Source: Pedosphaera sp. (lineage in GTDB: Bacteria; Verrucomicrobiota; Verrucomicrobiia; Limisphaerales; SXQI01). Taken from it: 64,000 nucleotides of DNA. The position numbers and the translations under genes are program-made. The stretch is from positions 1 through 64,000 of the forward strand of contig JANYDC010000111.1 of the NCBI GenBank assembly GCA_025359965.1, written 5' to 3'. A model generated the notes under the pieces. That model was not told the DNA's origin. It did not search any database and saw only the letters and a program-made list of their open reading frames with translations. Below, piece after piece: positions 16,128 through 25,128 of this stretch (positions are counted from its first letter, which is position 1; each line of letters begins with the position of its first letter).

Positions 16128-17489
16128 TTACTTCAATGGCAGCACACGGATGTTACGGAATGCGACGGAACCGTGGTCGCCTTGGAGGAAGAACGGGCCG
16201 GGCTCATTTATATTGTCATCCAACTGGCTGCCGGTCGGTTTGGGCGTGTTGACCTTGTTGTGGATTTTGACGCCGTTGAGATAAACCGTCACATCTTGGC
16301 CGTTCATGGTCACTTCAGCCTGCTGCCATTCCCCGGCGCGGCGTGAAACGAACAAAGTCGGTGCTGCCGTGTTATAAATACCACCGTTGCCGCCCATGGC
16401 GGGTTTGCCTCCATCAAAGTCGTCGAAGATTTGGATTTCGTGGCGTCCGCGCAGATAAAAGCCGCTGTTGGCGCCTTTGGGCACCATGTATTCATAGCGC
16501 ACCTTGAAATCGCGGAATTTCTCTTCGCCGACCAAATCTGTGCCGTGTTTGCCCTCAGGCAGCGAGTTAACCAGCATACCGTTTTGCACACTCCAACTTG
16601 CCAGTCCATCACCATTGCGCAGCTTCCAGCCCTGCAAATTCTCGCCATTGAACAGCAGCTTCCAACCCTCCTTCTTTTCGTCCGGGGTCAGCGAAGCTTT
16701 ATTGCTTTGTGGAGTGCTGTCAGCGGGCGCGACGCCCAAGGCCCATTTAATGCCGCCCAAGATGTGCTTTTGGTAGGCTTCGCTGGTCCAAACGTCTTCT
16801 CGATGGCCAAGACTGGTGTAGAAAACATGCCCTTTGCCGACCATTTTGGACCAGGCAATCGGATAATCCCCCGGCGTCCCGTTATTTGGGTGCTTATCCA
16901 GCGTCAGCAGACCGTGAACATTCGCGCGGGTGAAATTCTTCATCTGGTAGATTTCATCCGTCACATGAAACGACGGCCCCAGGTGTGCCGTGGCGGGGTG
17001 CGTAAGATCCTGATTCAAACAATCCACATTCACTTGCGCCCCGTGCGTCAGAAATTCGCTGCCGATCATGTCGATGTACGGGCGAAATCCATGAAAAGTA
17101 TCCGAGGCCGAGTGGATGCCTATGAAGGCGTGCCCCGCCTTGATCCAATCAATGAACGCCTGGGGATCAGGGATGGCGAGGTCGCCCGTCGTGTTGGCGA
17201 AAATGACGCCGTCATACTTCTTCAACGCCTCGGCTGACATCTTCTCCTTAACGTCGGTGCCATCCTTGCCGTCGGCTCCGCCACGGACGTAATCCACCGT
17301 GTAAAGCCCGCTGGTTTCGCCCAGACCTTCCAACACTCGCTCAGCCGTCCCAATGGAACTATGCCGGAAACCAGTTGTGGCCGTGACCACCAGCAGGTGC
17401 TTGGGGGCGGCCCAAGCGGGCAGGGTCATCAAAACCACCGCCGTCACCGCAGCAGCGCTTTTCCAGGAAATCGCAGAAGTCATCATCAT
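16128..17489 (-). CDS. Secreted ThuA domain - DUF1080 fusion protein
   Basis: This 453-residue protein has a signal peptide ending PAWA-A. The N-terminal half (about 28-245) is a ThuA-like, glutamine-amidotransferase-fold domain with GFRHSS, IGIHSASDTFHGF and GHVFYTSLGHRED. The C-terminal half (about 270-452) is DUF1080, a lectin-like jelly roll with WKLLFNGENLQGWK, DFKVRYEYMVP, SGFYLRGRHEIQIFDDF and the final VAFRNIRVLPL strand; some DUF1080 members cleave 3-keto-glycosides. ThuA proteins are tied to trehalose and other disaccharide use. Together with the exported Gfo/Idh oxidoreductase directly downstream, the fusion suggests periplasmic oxidation of a glycoside followed by cleavage of the keto product. 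That pathway is inference from the domains. Confidence 0.88.
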   Translation of the reverse strand: MMMTSAISWKSAAAVTAVVLMTLPAWAAPKHLLVVTATTGFRHSSIGTAERVLEGLGETSGLYTVDYVRGGADGKDGTDVKEKMSAEALKKYDGVIFANTTGDLAIPDPQAFIDWIKAGHAFIGIHSASDTFHGFRPYIDMIGSEFLTHGAQVNVDCLNQDLTHPATAHLGPSFHVTDEIYQMKNFTRANVHGLLTLDKHPNNGTPGDYPIAWSKMVGKGHVFYTSLGHREDVWTSEAYQKHILGGIKWALGVAPADSTPQSNKASLTPDEKKEGWKLLFNGENLQGWKLRNGDGLASWSVQNGMLVNSLPEGKHGTDLVGEEKFRDFKVRYEYMVPKGANSGFYLRGRHEIQIFDDFDGGKPAMGGNGGIYNTAAPTLFVSRRAGEWQQAEVTMNGQDVTVYLNGVKIHNKVNTPKPTGSQLDDNINEPGPFFLQGDHGSVAFRNIRVLPLK

Positions 17490-17685
17490 AAAGATTCAGT
17501 TTACCGGCACAAAATCGTCCATCGGCAGTAGATAAGACGCAGCACACGGGATCACATTCAATTACCGGCCCCATTCTGGAAGAGCAAGCCTCGATATACC
17601 TCAGCCACCGGGTGGACTCGCCATCAACACATCGGGTAACGTCCAAGTTTGGACCCGTTGTTCCACAGACGTTAGAGTTCACTGA

Positions 17686-17754
17686 GCCATCCCTCGTAGA
17701 CTGATCCCGAACGATTCGTTCGCAAGGAGGTCCAACGAGGGATGGCCTTTTTTT
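17686..17754 (+). promoter_or_regulatory. Long hairpin with T-tract covering the start of the phosphoesterase gene
   Basis: GCCATCCCTCGT (17686-17697) and ACGAGGGATGGC (17735-17746) pair perfectly over 12 bases, and T7 follows at 17748-17754. The right arm contains the ATG of the downstream gene (17742-17744). The 37-base loop holds a second palindrome, CGAACGA-T-TCGTTCG (17708-17722), and the Shine-Dalgarno AAGGAGG (17724-17730). The RNA could act as an attenuator-type terminator, as a translation switch that hides the start codon, or as both. Confidence 0.6.
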
Positions 17755-18515
17755 CGCGACGGAAGTTTTTGCGTGGGTTGGGTGGCGTACTCGGCTTGGG
17801 CGGCCTTGCTGCGGCCGATGGCCACTGGATCGAGCCCACTTGGCTGCGCGTGCGTTCCTTCCGTTTGCCCGGACCCAGCTTGGGCTTGAAGCTCGTCCAG
17901 TTTACCGATGTTCACCACAAGGGAAACGCGGCCTATTTTCGCAAAGTTATTGAGCGCATCAACTCTCTCAAACCTGACGTGGTCTTGTTCACGGGCGATC
18001 TGATTGAGGAGATCGGACACCAGCGTGAAGCTTTGGAGATCATTCAGCAGGTCCAAGCCCCCCTTTATGGCATTCCAGGCAATCATGATTATTGGGCCAA
18101 GGCCGATTTCAACGAGTTCCGCAAAACCTTCAAAGCCGCCGGAGGAGCTTGGTTGATGGACGAAGAAACGGCGGCGGCCGGAGGCAAGCTGAATCTGGTG
18201 GGAGTGACTGGTGGCAAAATCCCGCCTTTCTCAATCCAATCGGGCGCACGCAACATCCTGCTCAGCCATTATCCAAATTGGATCGAAAAACTCGGCACTC
18301 AAAGGTTTGATCTCACGCTATCGGGTCACTCGCACGGCGGACAAGTGCGGCTGCCTTTCTACGGTCCATTGCTGGTGCCATTCAACGTAGGTTCATTTGA
18401 TATGGGCTGGTACGAAACCCCGGCTGGCCCCATGTATGTCAACCCCGGCATCGGTTGCTTCTACCTGAACATACGCTTCAATTGCCGCCCGGAACTGACT
18501 GTTTTCGAGGTCTAG
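17742..18515 (+). CDS. Tat-exported metallophosphoesterase (YkuE-like)
   Basis: This 257-residue protein begins with a twin-arginine signal, SRRKFLRGLGG (5-15), and a hydrophobic stretch, so it should be exported folded. The calcineurin-like fold shows all metal motifs: FTDVHH, FTGDL, GIPGNHD, LLSHYP and SGHSHGGQ. Such enzymes remove phosphate from lipids, for example UDP-diacylglucosamine pyrophosphatase-like or cell-wall-related proteins, but the substrate is open. The start codon is fixed by AAGGAGG 11 bases upstream and by the need to include the RR motif. The ATG sits in a 12-base-pair stem followed by T7, so expression may be conditional. It is divergent from the ThuA gene and converges on sufS. 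Confidence 0.87.
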   Translation: MAFFSRRKFLRGLGGVLGLGGLAAADGHWIEPTWLRVRSFRLPGPSLGLKLVQFTDVHHKGNAAYFRKVIERINSLKPDVVLFTGDLIEEIGHQREALEIIQQVQAPLYGIPGNHDYWAKADFNEFRKTFKAAGGAWLMDEETAAAGGKLNLVGVTGGKIPPFSIQSGARNILLSHYPNWIEKLGTQRFDLTLSGHSHGGQVRLPFYGPLLVPFNVGSFDMGWYETPAGPMYVNPGIGCFYLNIRFNCRPELTVFEV

Positions 18516-18526
18516 CTGATTATTTA

Positions 18527-19759
18527 CTATGCCCCGAAGAATTTTTGGACGGCTTTTAAAACATCGATCATGCGGTCCACTTCTTGCGTGGTGTTGTAGA
18601 AGTAGAAGCTGGCGCGGGAAGTGGAGCTTACGCCGTATTTTTTCATCAACGGCTGAGTGCAGTGGTGGCCACCCCGCAGGGCGACTCCCTCCATATCGGC
18701 CATCATCACCACGTCATGCGCATGGATGTCGGCGAAGTGAAAACTGACCAGGCCGGCGCGTCCTTTTGCCGGCCCGAATAGGCGAATGCGGGGCAGGGTT
18801 GCGAGGCGGTCGTAGGCATAGGATGCCAGTTCCAGATCGTGGTGTTCGATGCGGTCGCGCCCGATTTCATCGAGATAATCCAAGGCCGTGTGAAGCGCGA
18901 TGGTGTCGGCTATATTAGGCGTGCCGGCTTCGAATTTGTGCGGCACTTTATTCCAAGCGCTCTCGAAGTAATCCACGTTGGAAATCATATCGCCGCCGCC
19001 TTGCCAGGGGGGCATGGCTTCGAGTAGTTCGTGGCGGCCATAGAGCAGGCCAATTCCGGTGGGGCCACACATTTTGTGGCCTGACGCAGCAAAGAAATCA
19101 CAGCCGATTTCCTGCATGTCCACGCGGCGGTGGCCCGCACTCTGCGCGCCGTCCACCAAGGTGACAATGCCCCTTTTGCGTGCTTTTGCACAAAGATCAG
19201 CAACCGGATTAACCGTGCCGAGGGCGTTGGAAATATGAGTCAGGGCAAACAGTTTGACGGGTGCGTCTAGAAGTTGATCCGCTGCTGCGAGGTCGAGAAG
19301 TCCCTCGTCGCCCATGACGGGAACGAAGGCAAGTTTGGCGCCGGTGCGCTTGGCCAGCATCTGCCAGGGCACGATGTTGCTGTGATGCTCCATCTCGGTG
19401 AGCAGGATGACATCGCCCGGTTTCAGATTGGCCAGGCCCCATGTCTGTGCCACCAGATTAATCGATTCGGTGGTCCCGCGAGTGAAGACGATTTCCTCGG
19501 CTGATTTCGCGTTGAGGAATTTGGCGGCGCGCTCGCGGGTGTTTTCGAAGGCTGCGCTGGCGCGGTTGCTCAGTTCGTGGATGCCCCGATGCACATTCGC
19601 ATTGTCGCGCAGGTAATAATTCGAGAGTGCGTCAATGACCACGCGCGGTTTTTGCGAGGTCGCGGCGTTGTCCAAATAAACCAGCGGACGGCCGTGGACT
19701 TTCTGGTCGAGAATTGGAAAATCAGCGCGTCGCTCCGAAAGTGACAGGGTCTCGCTCAT
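18527..19759 (-). CDS. sufS: Cysteine desulfurase SufS
   Basis: This 410-residue PLP enzyme takes sulfur from cysteine for Fe-S assembly. Visible are the PLP lysine Lys229 (AASGHKM), the cofactor-stacking His125 (EMEHHSN) and the catalytic Cys367 (RGGHHCTQP) in the short loop typical of type II desulfurases. Length and N-terminal start (FPILDQKVHGRPLVYLDNAATSQKP) match SufS. It is the last gene of the suf operon and lies 7 bases after sufT. It should hand its persulfide to SufU encoded just upstream. Confidence 0.97.
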   Translation of the reverse strand: MSETLSLSERRADFPILDQKVHGRPLVYLDNAATSQKPRVVIDALSNYYLRDNANVHRGIHELSNRASAAFENTRERAAKFLNAKSAEEIVFTRGTTESINLVAQTWGLANLKPGDVILLTEMEHHSNIVPWQMLAKRTGAKLAFVPVMGDEGLLDLAAADQLLDAPVKLFALTHISNALGTVNPVADLCAKARKRGIVTLVDGAQSAGHRRVDMQEIGCDFFAASGHKMCGPTGIGLLYGRHELLEAMPPWQGGGDMISNVDYFESAWNKVPHKFEAGTPNIADTIALHTALDYLDEIGRDRIEHHDLELASYAYDRLATLPRIRLFGPAKGRAGLVSFHFADIHAHDVVMMADMEGVALRGGHHCTQPLMKKYGVSSTSRASFYFYNTTQEVDRMIDVLKAVQKFFGA

Positions 19760-19766
19760 TGCAGCG

Positions 19767-20312
19767 TTACATCAAGCCCAGCTGCAAACGCGCGGCGTCG
19801 GACATCATGCTCTGGTTCCAGATCGGATCCCATACCACCTCAACATGAACATCGCTAACTCCGGGAACCTCACGCAGACGGTTCTCCACATCGCCGGCGA
19901 TCACCCCACCCATTCCACAACCGGGAGCAGTCAGGGTCATCTTGACTAGAATGCGGTTGCCACCGCCTTCAATGGGCTCCGCCACACAATCGTAGACCAG
20001 TCCCAAGTCGACGATGTTGACCGGAATTTCCGGGTCGTAACAATTTTTCATGGCAGTCCACAAATCATCGTTCGAAACGGGTCCGAGGTCAGCCGCAGTC
20101 GGCGCCTGCTTGGGCTTGATCTCCATGCCCAGGGCGTCCGCGTCCTTTTCGCCGATGCGCGCCATGCAGCCAGGCGCAATGACGGTGAAAGTGCCGCCCA
20201 GAGTTTGGGTGATCTGCACCTCAGTGCCTTCGGGCAGTACCGTGGGCACGCCGGAGGGAATTTGGACAGCGTCGACGTCGCGCTTCAAAACCACAGTCTG
20301 TGATCCGTACAT
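19767..20312 (-). CDS. sufT: SufT-like Fe-S maturation protein (MIP18/DUF59)
   Basis: This 181-residue protein has a DUF59 domain at about 85-180 with DPEIPVNIVDLGLVYD and the reactive cysteine segment LTAPGCGMG. The N-terminal 70 residues, with LPEGTEVQITQTLGGTFTV and IGEKDADALG, are the extra domain that marks SufT proteins. SufT helps to mature Fe-S proteins under high demand. The gene lies between sufU and sufS with gaps of 3 and 7 bases, so it is part of the operon. Confidence 0.92.
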   Translation of the reverse strand: MYGSQTVVLKRDVDAVQIPSGVPTVLPEGTEVQITQTLGGTFTVIAPGCMARIGEKDADALGMEIKPKQAPTAADLGPVSNDDLWTAMKNCYDPEIPVNIVDLGLVYDCVAEPIEGGGNRILVKMTLTAPGCGMGGVIAGDVENRLREVPGVSDVHVEVVWDPIWNQSMMSDAARLQLGLM

Positions 20313-20315
20313 ATA

Positions 20316-20765
20316 TTATTCAGTGGAAACTGTTTTTTCGCCCGTACCGACCGCAGCCATCGCCGCGCGCCAGGAGAGCAGGGCGCATTTGACCCGTGCG
20401 GGAAAACGATTGACCCCCCCGAAGACCTCCAGTTTGCCAAGGTGATTTCCCTCTGGTGCGGTCCCTTTGGTGATCAATTCATGGAACTCATCAAAAAGCA
20501 CGTTCGATTCTGCCTGGGTTTTGCCCTTTAAGGCATCGGTCATCATCGAGGCTGAGGCTTTAAAAATCGCGCAACCGTCACCCTCAAACTTCACCTCGAG
20601 AATTTTGTCCCCGTCCATAACGGCGAAGACTTGGATTTGATCGCCGCACAGCGGATTTTTGCCGCACGCATCACAAGTTGGATGCTCCATCCGCCCGTAG
20701 TTGCGGGGTTTCTTGCTGTGATCAAGAATAACCTGCTGATAAAGATCGTTAAGATCGTCGAACAT
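20316..20765 (-). CDS. sufU: SufU zinc-dependent sulfurtransferase / Fe-S scaffold
   Basis: This 149-residue protein is of the IscU-like SufU branch. The key residues line up with the known SufU quartet: Cys40 and Asp42 (CGDQIQ), Cys65 (GDGCAIF) and Cys127 (RVKCALLSW). It also has the 18-20 residue insertion between the third and fourth ligand that separates SufU from IscU. SufU accepts the persulfide from SufS. Position directly before sufT-sufS supports this role. The N-terminal LYQQVILDHSKKPRNYG is standard for the family. Confidence 0.95.
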   Translation of the reverse strand: MFDDLNDLYQQVILDHSKKPRNYGRMEHPTCDACGKNPLCGDQIQVFAVMDGDKILEVKFEGDGCAIFKASASMMTDALKGKTQAESNVLFDEFHELITKGTAPEGNHLGKLEVFGGVNRFPARVKCALLSWRAAMAAVGTGEKTVSTE

Positions 20766-20801
20766 ACTTCAACCCTTACCGTATCCGGCTCACCGGGAAA
20801 C

Positions 20802-22154
20802 TCAAGCAGGCGGGCGCTCGAATAAATCGAACATCTGGTCGTCGAGATACGTGCGTACTTCGTCGATCGTGATGCGGTTGAGGATGCTGCTGGCAAAAGC
20901 ATGGACCAGCATGCGGCGGGCCGCCTCAAGACCAATCCCTCGGGCGCGCAGGTAAAAAATGGCCTCGTCTTGCAACTGGCCGACTGTTGCGCCGTGCGTA
21001 CATTTCACATCATCCGCAAAAATCTCCAACTGCGGCTTGGTGTTGATGGTTGCCTCATCTGAGAGCAGAAGATTCCGGTTCGTCTGCTTGGCGTCGGTCC
21101 TTTGGGCATCCGGACGAACAAAGATTTTGCCGTTGAAAACCCCTTGGGCTTTCCCATCCAAAATCCCGTGATAGAACTCGTGGCTGTTACAATTCGGCTT
21201 GGCGTGATGGATCGTGGTGTGGTGGTCGACGAGTTGATCGCCTTCCGCCACGTACAATCCGTTCATGGTGCACTCGCAACCTTCTGCATCGAGGACCGGA
21301 GTCACGTTGATCCGGGCCAGACGCGCGCCAAGCGAAATGGAGTGAGTGGTGAGGTTGCTGGAACGTGCCTGGTGCGCCTGCACTGTGGCCACGTGAAAAG
21401 CGGTGGTGCGTTCGAACTGCAAGCGGCAGTGCTCCAGTTTAGCCCCTTCTTCAAGGACGAGTTCGGCCACGCTGTTGCTGAAGTAAGCAGAGTCTGCCAG
21501 ACCGGCGTGCGATTCTACCACGCGCGCTTCACTGTGGTGTCCGGCCACAATCAATATGCGGGAGTGCACTGTGGCTCCATCAGCCTGCGAGGTGCTGAGG
21601 AAAAGAATGAAGACAGGGGCTTCAACTTTGACGTTGGCCGGGATACGAATGGCCACCCCGTTTTCGATCATGGAGCCATTGAGTGCGACGAACGCATTTT
21701 CGTCCACACGCGCATAACGCCCGAGATGCGCTGCAACCCACGGAAGCTCCTGACGAATGGCAGTGGGGAGATCGACCACCTCCACTCCTTTTGTCAGTCC
21801 GGTCAGGCAGGACAAGGCGAGGTCCAGCACCCCATTCACGAAAACCAAGGTTGTCGAAGCGAGCGATTTAAATAAGTAAGGTGAAATGCTTTCCGGCGTG
21901 GCGGCAATCAAATCCTCAGCGCGCGGCGCATGAGCATTTAAGCGGGAGATCGGGCCCACATTGGTGAAACGCCATTCCTCATGGCTGGTGTCGGGAAAGC
22001 CGACCTCTTCAAAATGAGCGTTACCTGAGTGTCGCAACGCGCGCACCCAAGGGGGGGAGCTGGCGTCCACGCTTTTCTCAAGAGTCTCGTAACTCAGAAC
22101 GAACGGGTCGGCCTTGGTTTCGCTTAAAATGGGGGCGATGGTGCTCATTTCCAT
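20802..22154 (-). CDS. sufD: SufD component of the SufBCD scaffold
   Basis: This 450-residue beta-helix protein partners with SufB and SufC in Fe-S cluster assembly. The N-terminal region has the SufD-type FEEVGFPDTSHEEWRFTN, and the C-terminal core has the conserved DVKCTHGATVGQL and FYLRARGIGLEAARRMLVHAFA helices. The gene starts 5 bases after sufC. An ATG two codons downstream is an equally possible start. Length fits the family. Confidence 0.96.
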   Translation of the reverse strand: MEMSTIAPILSETKADPFVLSYETLEKSVDASSPPWVRALRHSGNAHFEEVGFPDTSHEEWRFTNVGPISRLNAHAPRAEDLIAATPESISPYLFKSLASTTLVFVNGVLDLALSCLTGLTKGVEVVDLPTAIRQELPWVAAHLGRYARVDENAFVALNGSMIENGVAIRIPANVKVEAPVFILFLSTSQADGATVHSRILIVAGHHSEARVVESHAGLADSAYFSNSVAELVLEEGAKLEHCRLQFERTTAFHVATVQAHQARSSNLTTHSISLGARLARINVTPVLDAEGCECTMNGLYVAEGDQLVDHHTTIHHAKPNCNSHEFYHGILDGKAQGVFNGKIFVRPDAQRTDAKQTNRNLLLSDEATINTKPQLEIFADDVKCTHGATVGQLQDEAIFYLRARGIGLEAARRMLVHAFASSILNRITIDEVRTYLDDQMFDLFERPPA

Positions 22155-22159
22155 GATGC

Positions 22160-22942
22160 TCAGGCCGGAACTGACTCAGCGCGTCTGCCATTTTTTTCAT
22201 AGGCCTCAAGAAGCCAGTCGTAGCCGCGCTCCTCCAGGTCCAAAGCAAGGGATTTGTCCCCTGTGCGGATGATTTTTCCGTCGTACAGGACATGGACAAA
22301 ATCAGGCACGATATAATCAAGCAACCGCTGATAATGGGTGATGACCAACTGAGCGTTCTCCGGGCCCTTCAGCTTGTTCACGCCTTCGGCAACGATGCGC
22401 AGGGCATCGATATCAAGTCCCGAATCTGTCTCATCCAGCACCGCTAATCTCGGTTCCAGCACCGCCATTTGAAAAATCTCGTTCCGCTTCTTTTCACCAC
22501 CTGAAAAACCTTCGTTGACCGGACGGTTTAGGAGTGATTGCGGCAGTTCGAGAATCTTCATTTTTTCCTTCACCAATTGAAGGAAATCGATGGCATCCAA
22601 CTCTGGCAAACCGCGATGTTTGCGCAATTCGTTCAGAGCGGCCTTCAGAAAATAAGTGCTGTTAACCCCCGGGATTTCTACAGGGTATTGGAATGCCAGG
22701 AACACACCTTCGCGTGCGCGTTCCTCGGGCTCAAGGTCCAAAAGATCCTGACCGAGATAAGTAATGCTTCCGGCCGTGATTTCATATGCATCACGACCCG
22801 CCAGAACTTGGGCGAGTGTGCTTTTGCCGCTGCCGTTCGGCCCCATGATGGCATGCACTTCGCCCTTGCGAAGGGTAAGGTTCAAACCTTTGAGAATTTT
22901 TTTCCCAGCCGCCTCAGCGTGCAGATTTTTAATTTCCAACAT
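22160..22942 (-). CDS. sufC: SufC ATPase of the SufBCD complex
   Basis: This 260-residue ABC-type ATPase has Walker [11 protein letters not shown], the Q-loop in [11 protein letters not shown], the signature [14 protein letters not shown] and Walker [17 protein letters not shown], followed by the switch histidine (VITHYQR). The [10 protein letters not shown] signature and the DETDSGLD Walker B are those of SufC. It powers rearrangement of SufB-SufD during cluster building. It lies between sufB and sufD in one transcript. Confidence 0.97.
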   Translation of the reverse strand: MLEIKNLHAEAAGKKILKGLNLTLRKGEVHAIMGPNGSGKSTLAQVLAGRDAYEITAGSITYLGQDLLDLEPEERAREGVFLAFQYPVEIPGVNSTYFLKAALNELRKHRGLPELDAIDFLQLVKEKMKILELPQSLLNRPVNEGFSGGEKKRNEIFQMAVLEPRLAVLDETDSGLDIDALRIVAEGVNKLKGPENAQLVITHYQRLLDYIVPDFVHVLYDGKIIRTGDKSLALDLEERGYDWLLEAYEKNGRRAESVPA

Positions 22943-22966
22943 ACTTTTTGAAATTTTTCCAACGGA

Positions 22967-24415
<1,449 letters not shown>

Positions 24416-24470
24416 GTCATCTGAGGAAAAATCCACTGGCAAAACCGGTCACCAAGCGGAATCCCCCTAC

Positions 24471-24485
24471 TTAGAATGATTCTAA
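24471..24485. promoter_or_regulatory. Fur/PerR-type operator upstream of sufB
   Basis: TTAGAAT-G-ATTCTAA is a perfect 7-1-7 inverted repeat. It differs from the PerR-box pattern TTATAATNATTATAA at one symmetric position on each side, and has the same architecture as Fur boxes. It sits between the fur-family gene and sufB, and on the minus strand contains TAGAAT, a plausible -10 hexamer, so binding would block the promoter. No convincing -35 was found. Confidence 0.6.
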
Positions 24486-24486
24486 A

Positions 24487-24504
24487 CTGGCTTCAGGAAG
24501 CCGG
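24487..24504 (-). terminator. Possible weak terminator hairpin behind the fur-family gene
   Basis: CTGGCTTC (24487-24494) pairs with GAAGCCGG (24497-24504), with one wobble. A 2-base centre would open to a short loop. Read on the minus strand the stem is followed only by TTTAGAAT, so any termination would be weak and read-through into the suf genes is possible. Confidence 0.35.
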
Positions 24505-24574
24505 ATTGTCCAGCGGTATTTATTGGAAAATGTAGTGGCCGACGGCGGTGATTGTGGTTCCAATACCGTCTTTC

Positions 24575-25036
24575 TCAAAGGGGGGAAGTTGCTTTTTGGC
24601 TCGGGGAACACGCTGGACAAAGCCCGCGTATCGACAAATCGGCCGAAGACACTTTGTATCCAGAAGGCAGGTTCACGCCGGACAGGGCTGCTCCGCATTC
24701 CAAATCAATATCGAGAACGCCGCCGCACCCATCGCAATAAAAATGGCCATGTTCGCGGAGGTTGGCGCAAAAACGGGTCGGAGTGCGGTCAAGGGTCACT
24801 TGTCGGACCAGATGGTGTTCCACCAGTGCGCTAAGGCAGTTGTAAACGGTGGCAAAGCTCAATTCCGGCATTGACCTTCGCGCACGGGCAAAAATCTCCT
24901 CGGCTGTGGGATGATCATGGCTATGAAACACCACATCAAAAACCCCAAGCCGCTGCGGCGTGCAACGCAGCCCCGACTTGGTGAGAGTCTCAACCAAGGC
25001 ATCTTTCGATTCAGATTGGGGCGTAACTTTGATCAA
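24575..25036 (-). CDS. Fur-family metalloregulator, likely regulator of the suf operon
   Basis: This 153-residue protein has a winged-helix DNA-binding part (about 15-85: GLRCTPQRLGVFDVV, HPTAEEIFARAR, LSFATVYNCLSALVEHHLV) and a C-terminal dimer domain with two CxxC pairs, CDGC and CPAC, that form the structural zinc site. Regulatory-site histidines are seen in LREHGHFYCDGC. Sequence alone does not separate Fur, PerR and Zur. The neighbouring suf operon and the PerR-like palindrome argue for iron or peroxide sensing. The first codon is TTG (25036). A second TTG at 24997 is possible, because a good promoter just upstream would place the transcription start near 25033. Confidence 0.9.
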   Translation of the reverse strand: MIKVTPQSESKDALVETLTKSGLRCTPQRLGVFDVVFHSHDHPTAEEIFARARRSMPELSFATVYNCLSALVEHHLVRQVTLDRTPTRFCANLREHGHFYCDGCGGVLDIDLECGAALSGVNLPSGYKVSSADLSIRGLCPACSPSQKATSPL

Positions 25037-25039
25037 TCC

Positions 25040-25069
25040 AAAATACGATCACATGCTGACAATTGTCAA
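25040..25069 (-). promoter_or_regulatory. Predicted sigma-70 promoter of the fur-family gene with overlapping palindrome
   Basis: Read on the minus strand, TTGACA (25069-25064) is followed after 18 bases by TATTTT (25045-25040). The -35 hexamer overlaps the perfect palindrome TGACAATTGTCA (25057-25068), a possible autoregulatory operator. The predicted transcript would start at or just after the assumed TTG start codon, so either the mRNA is leaderless or the gene starts further in. Confidence 0.4.
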
Positions 25070-25128
25070 TCGGCTCTGAATCCTAAATCCGGTCGTTGCC
25101 CAGAGTCGCATGTGTTGCTTGCGAGTAT

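Noticed and set aside
16431-17237. A 268-codon open frame on the plus strand
   Set aside because: It is a shadow of the ThuA-DUF1080 gene, whose domains are clear.
21102-21875. A 257-codon open frame on the plus strand
   Set aside because: It is a shadow of sufD inside a well-conserved operon.
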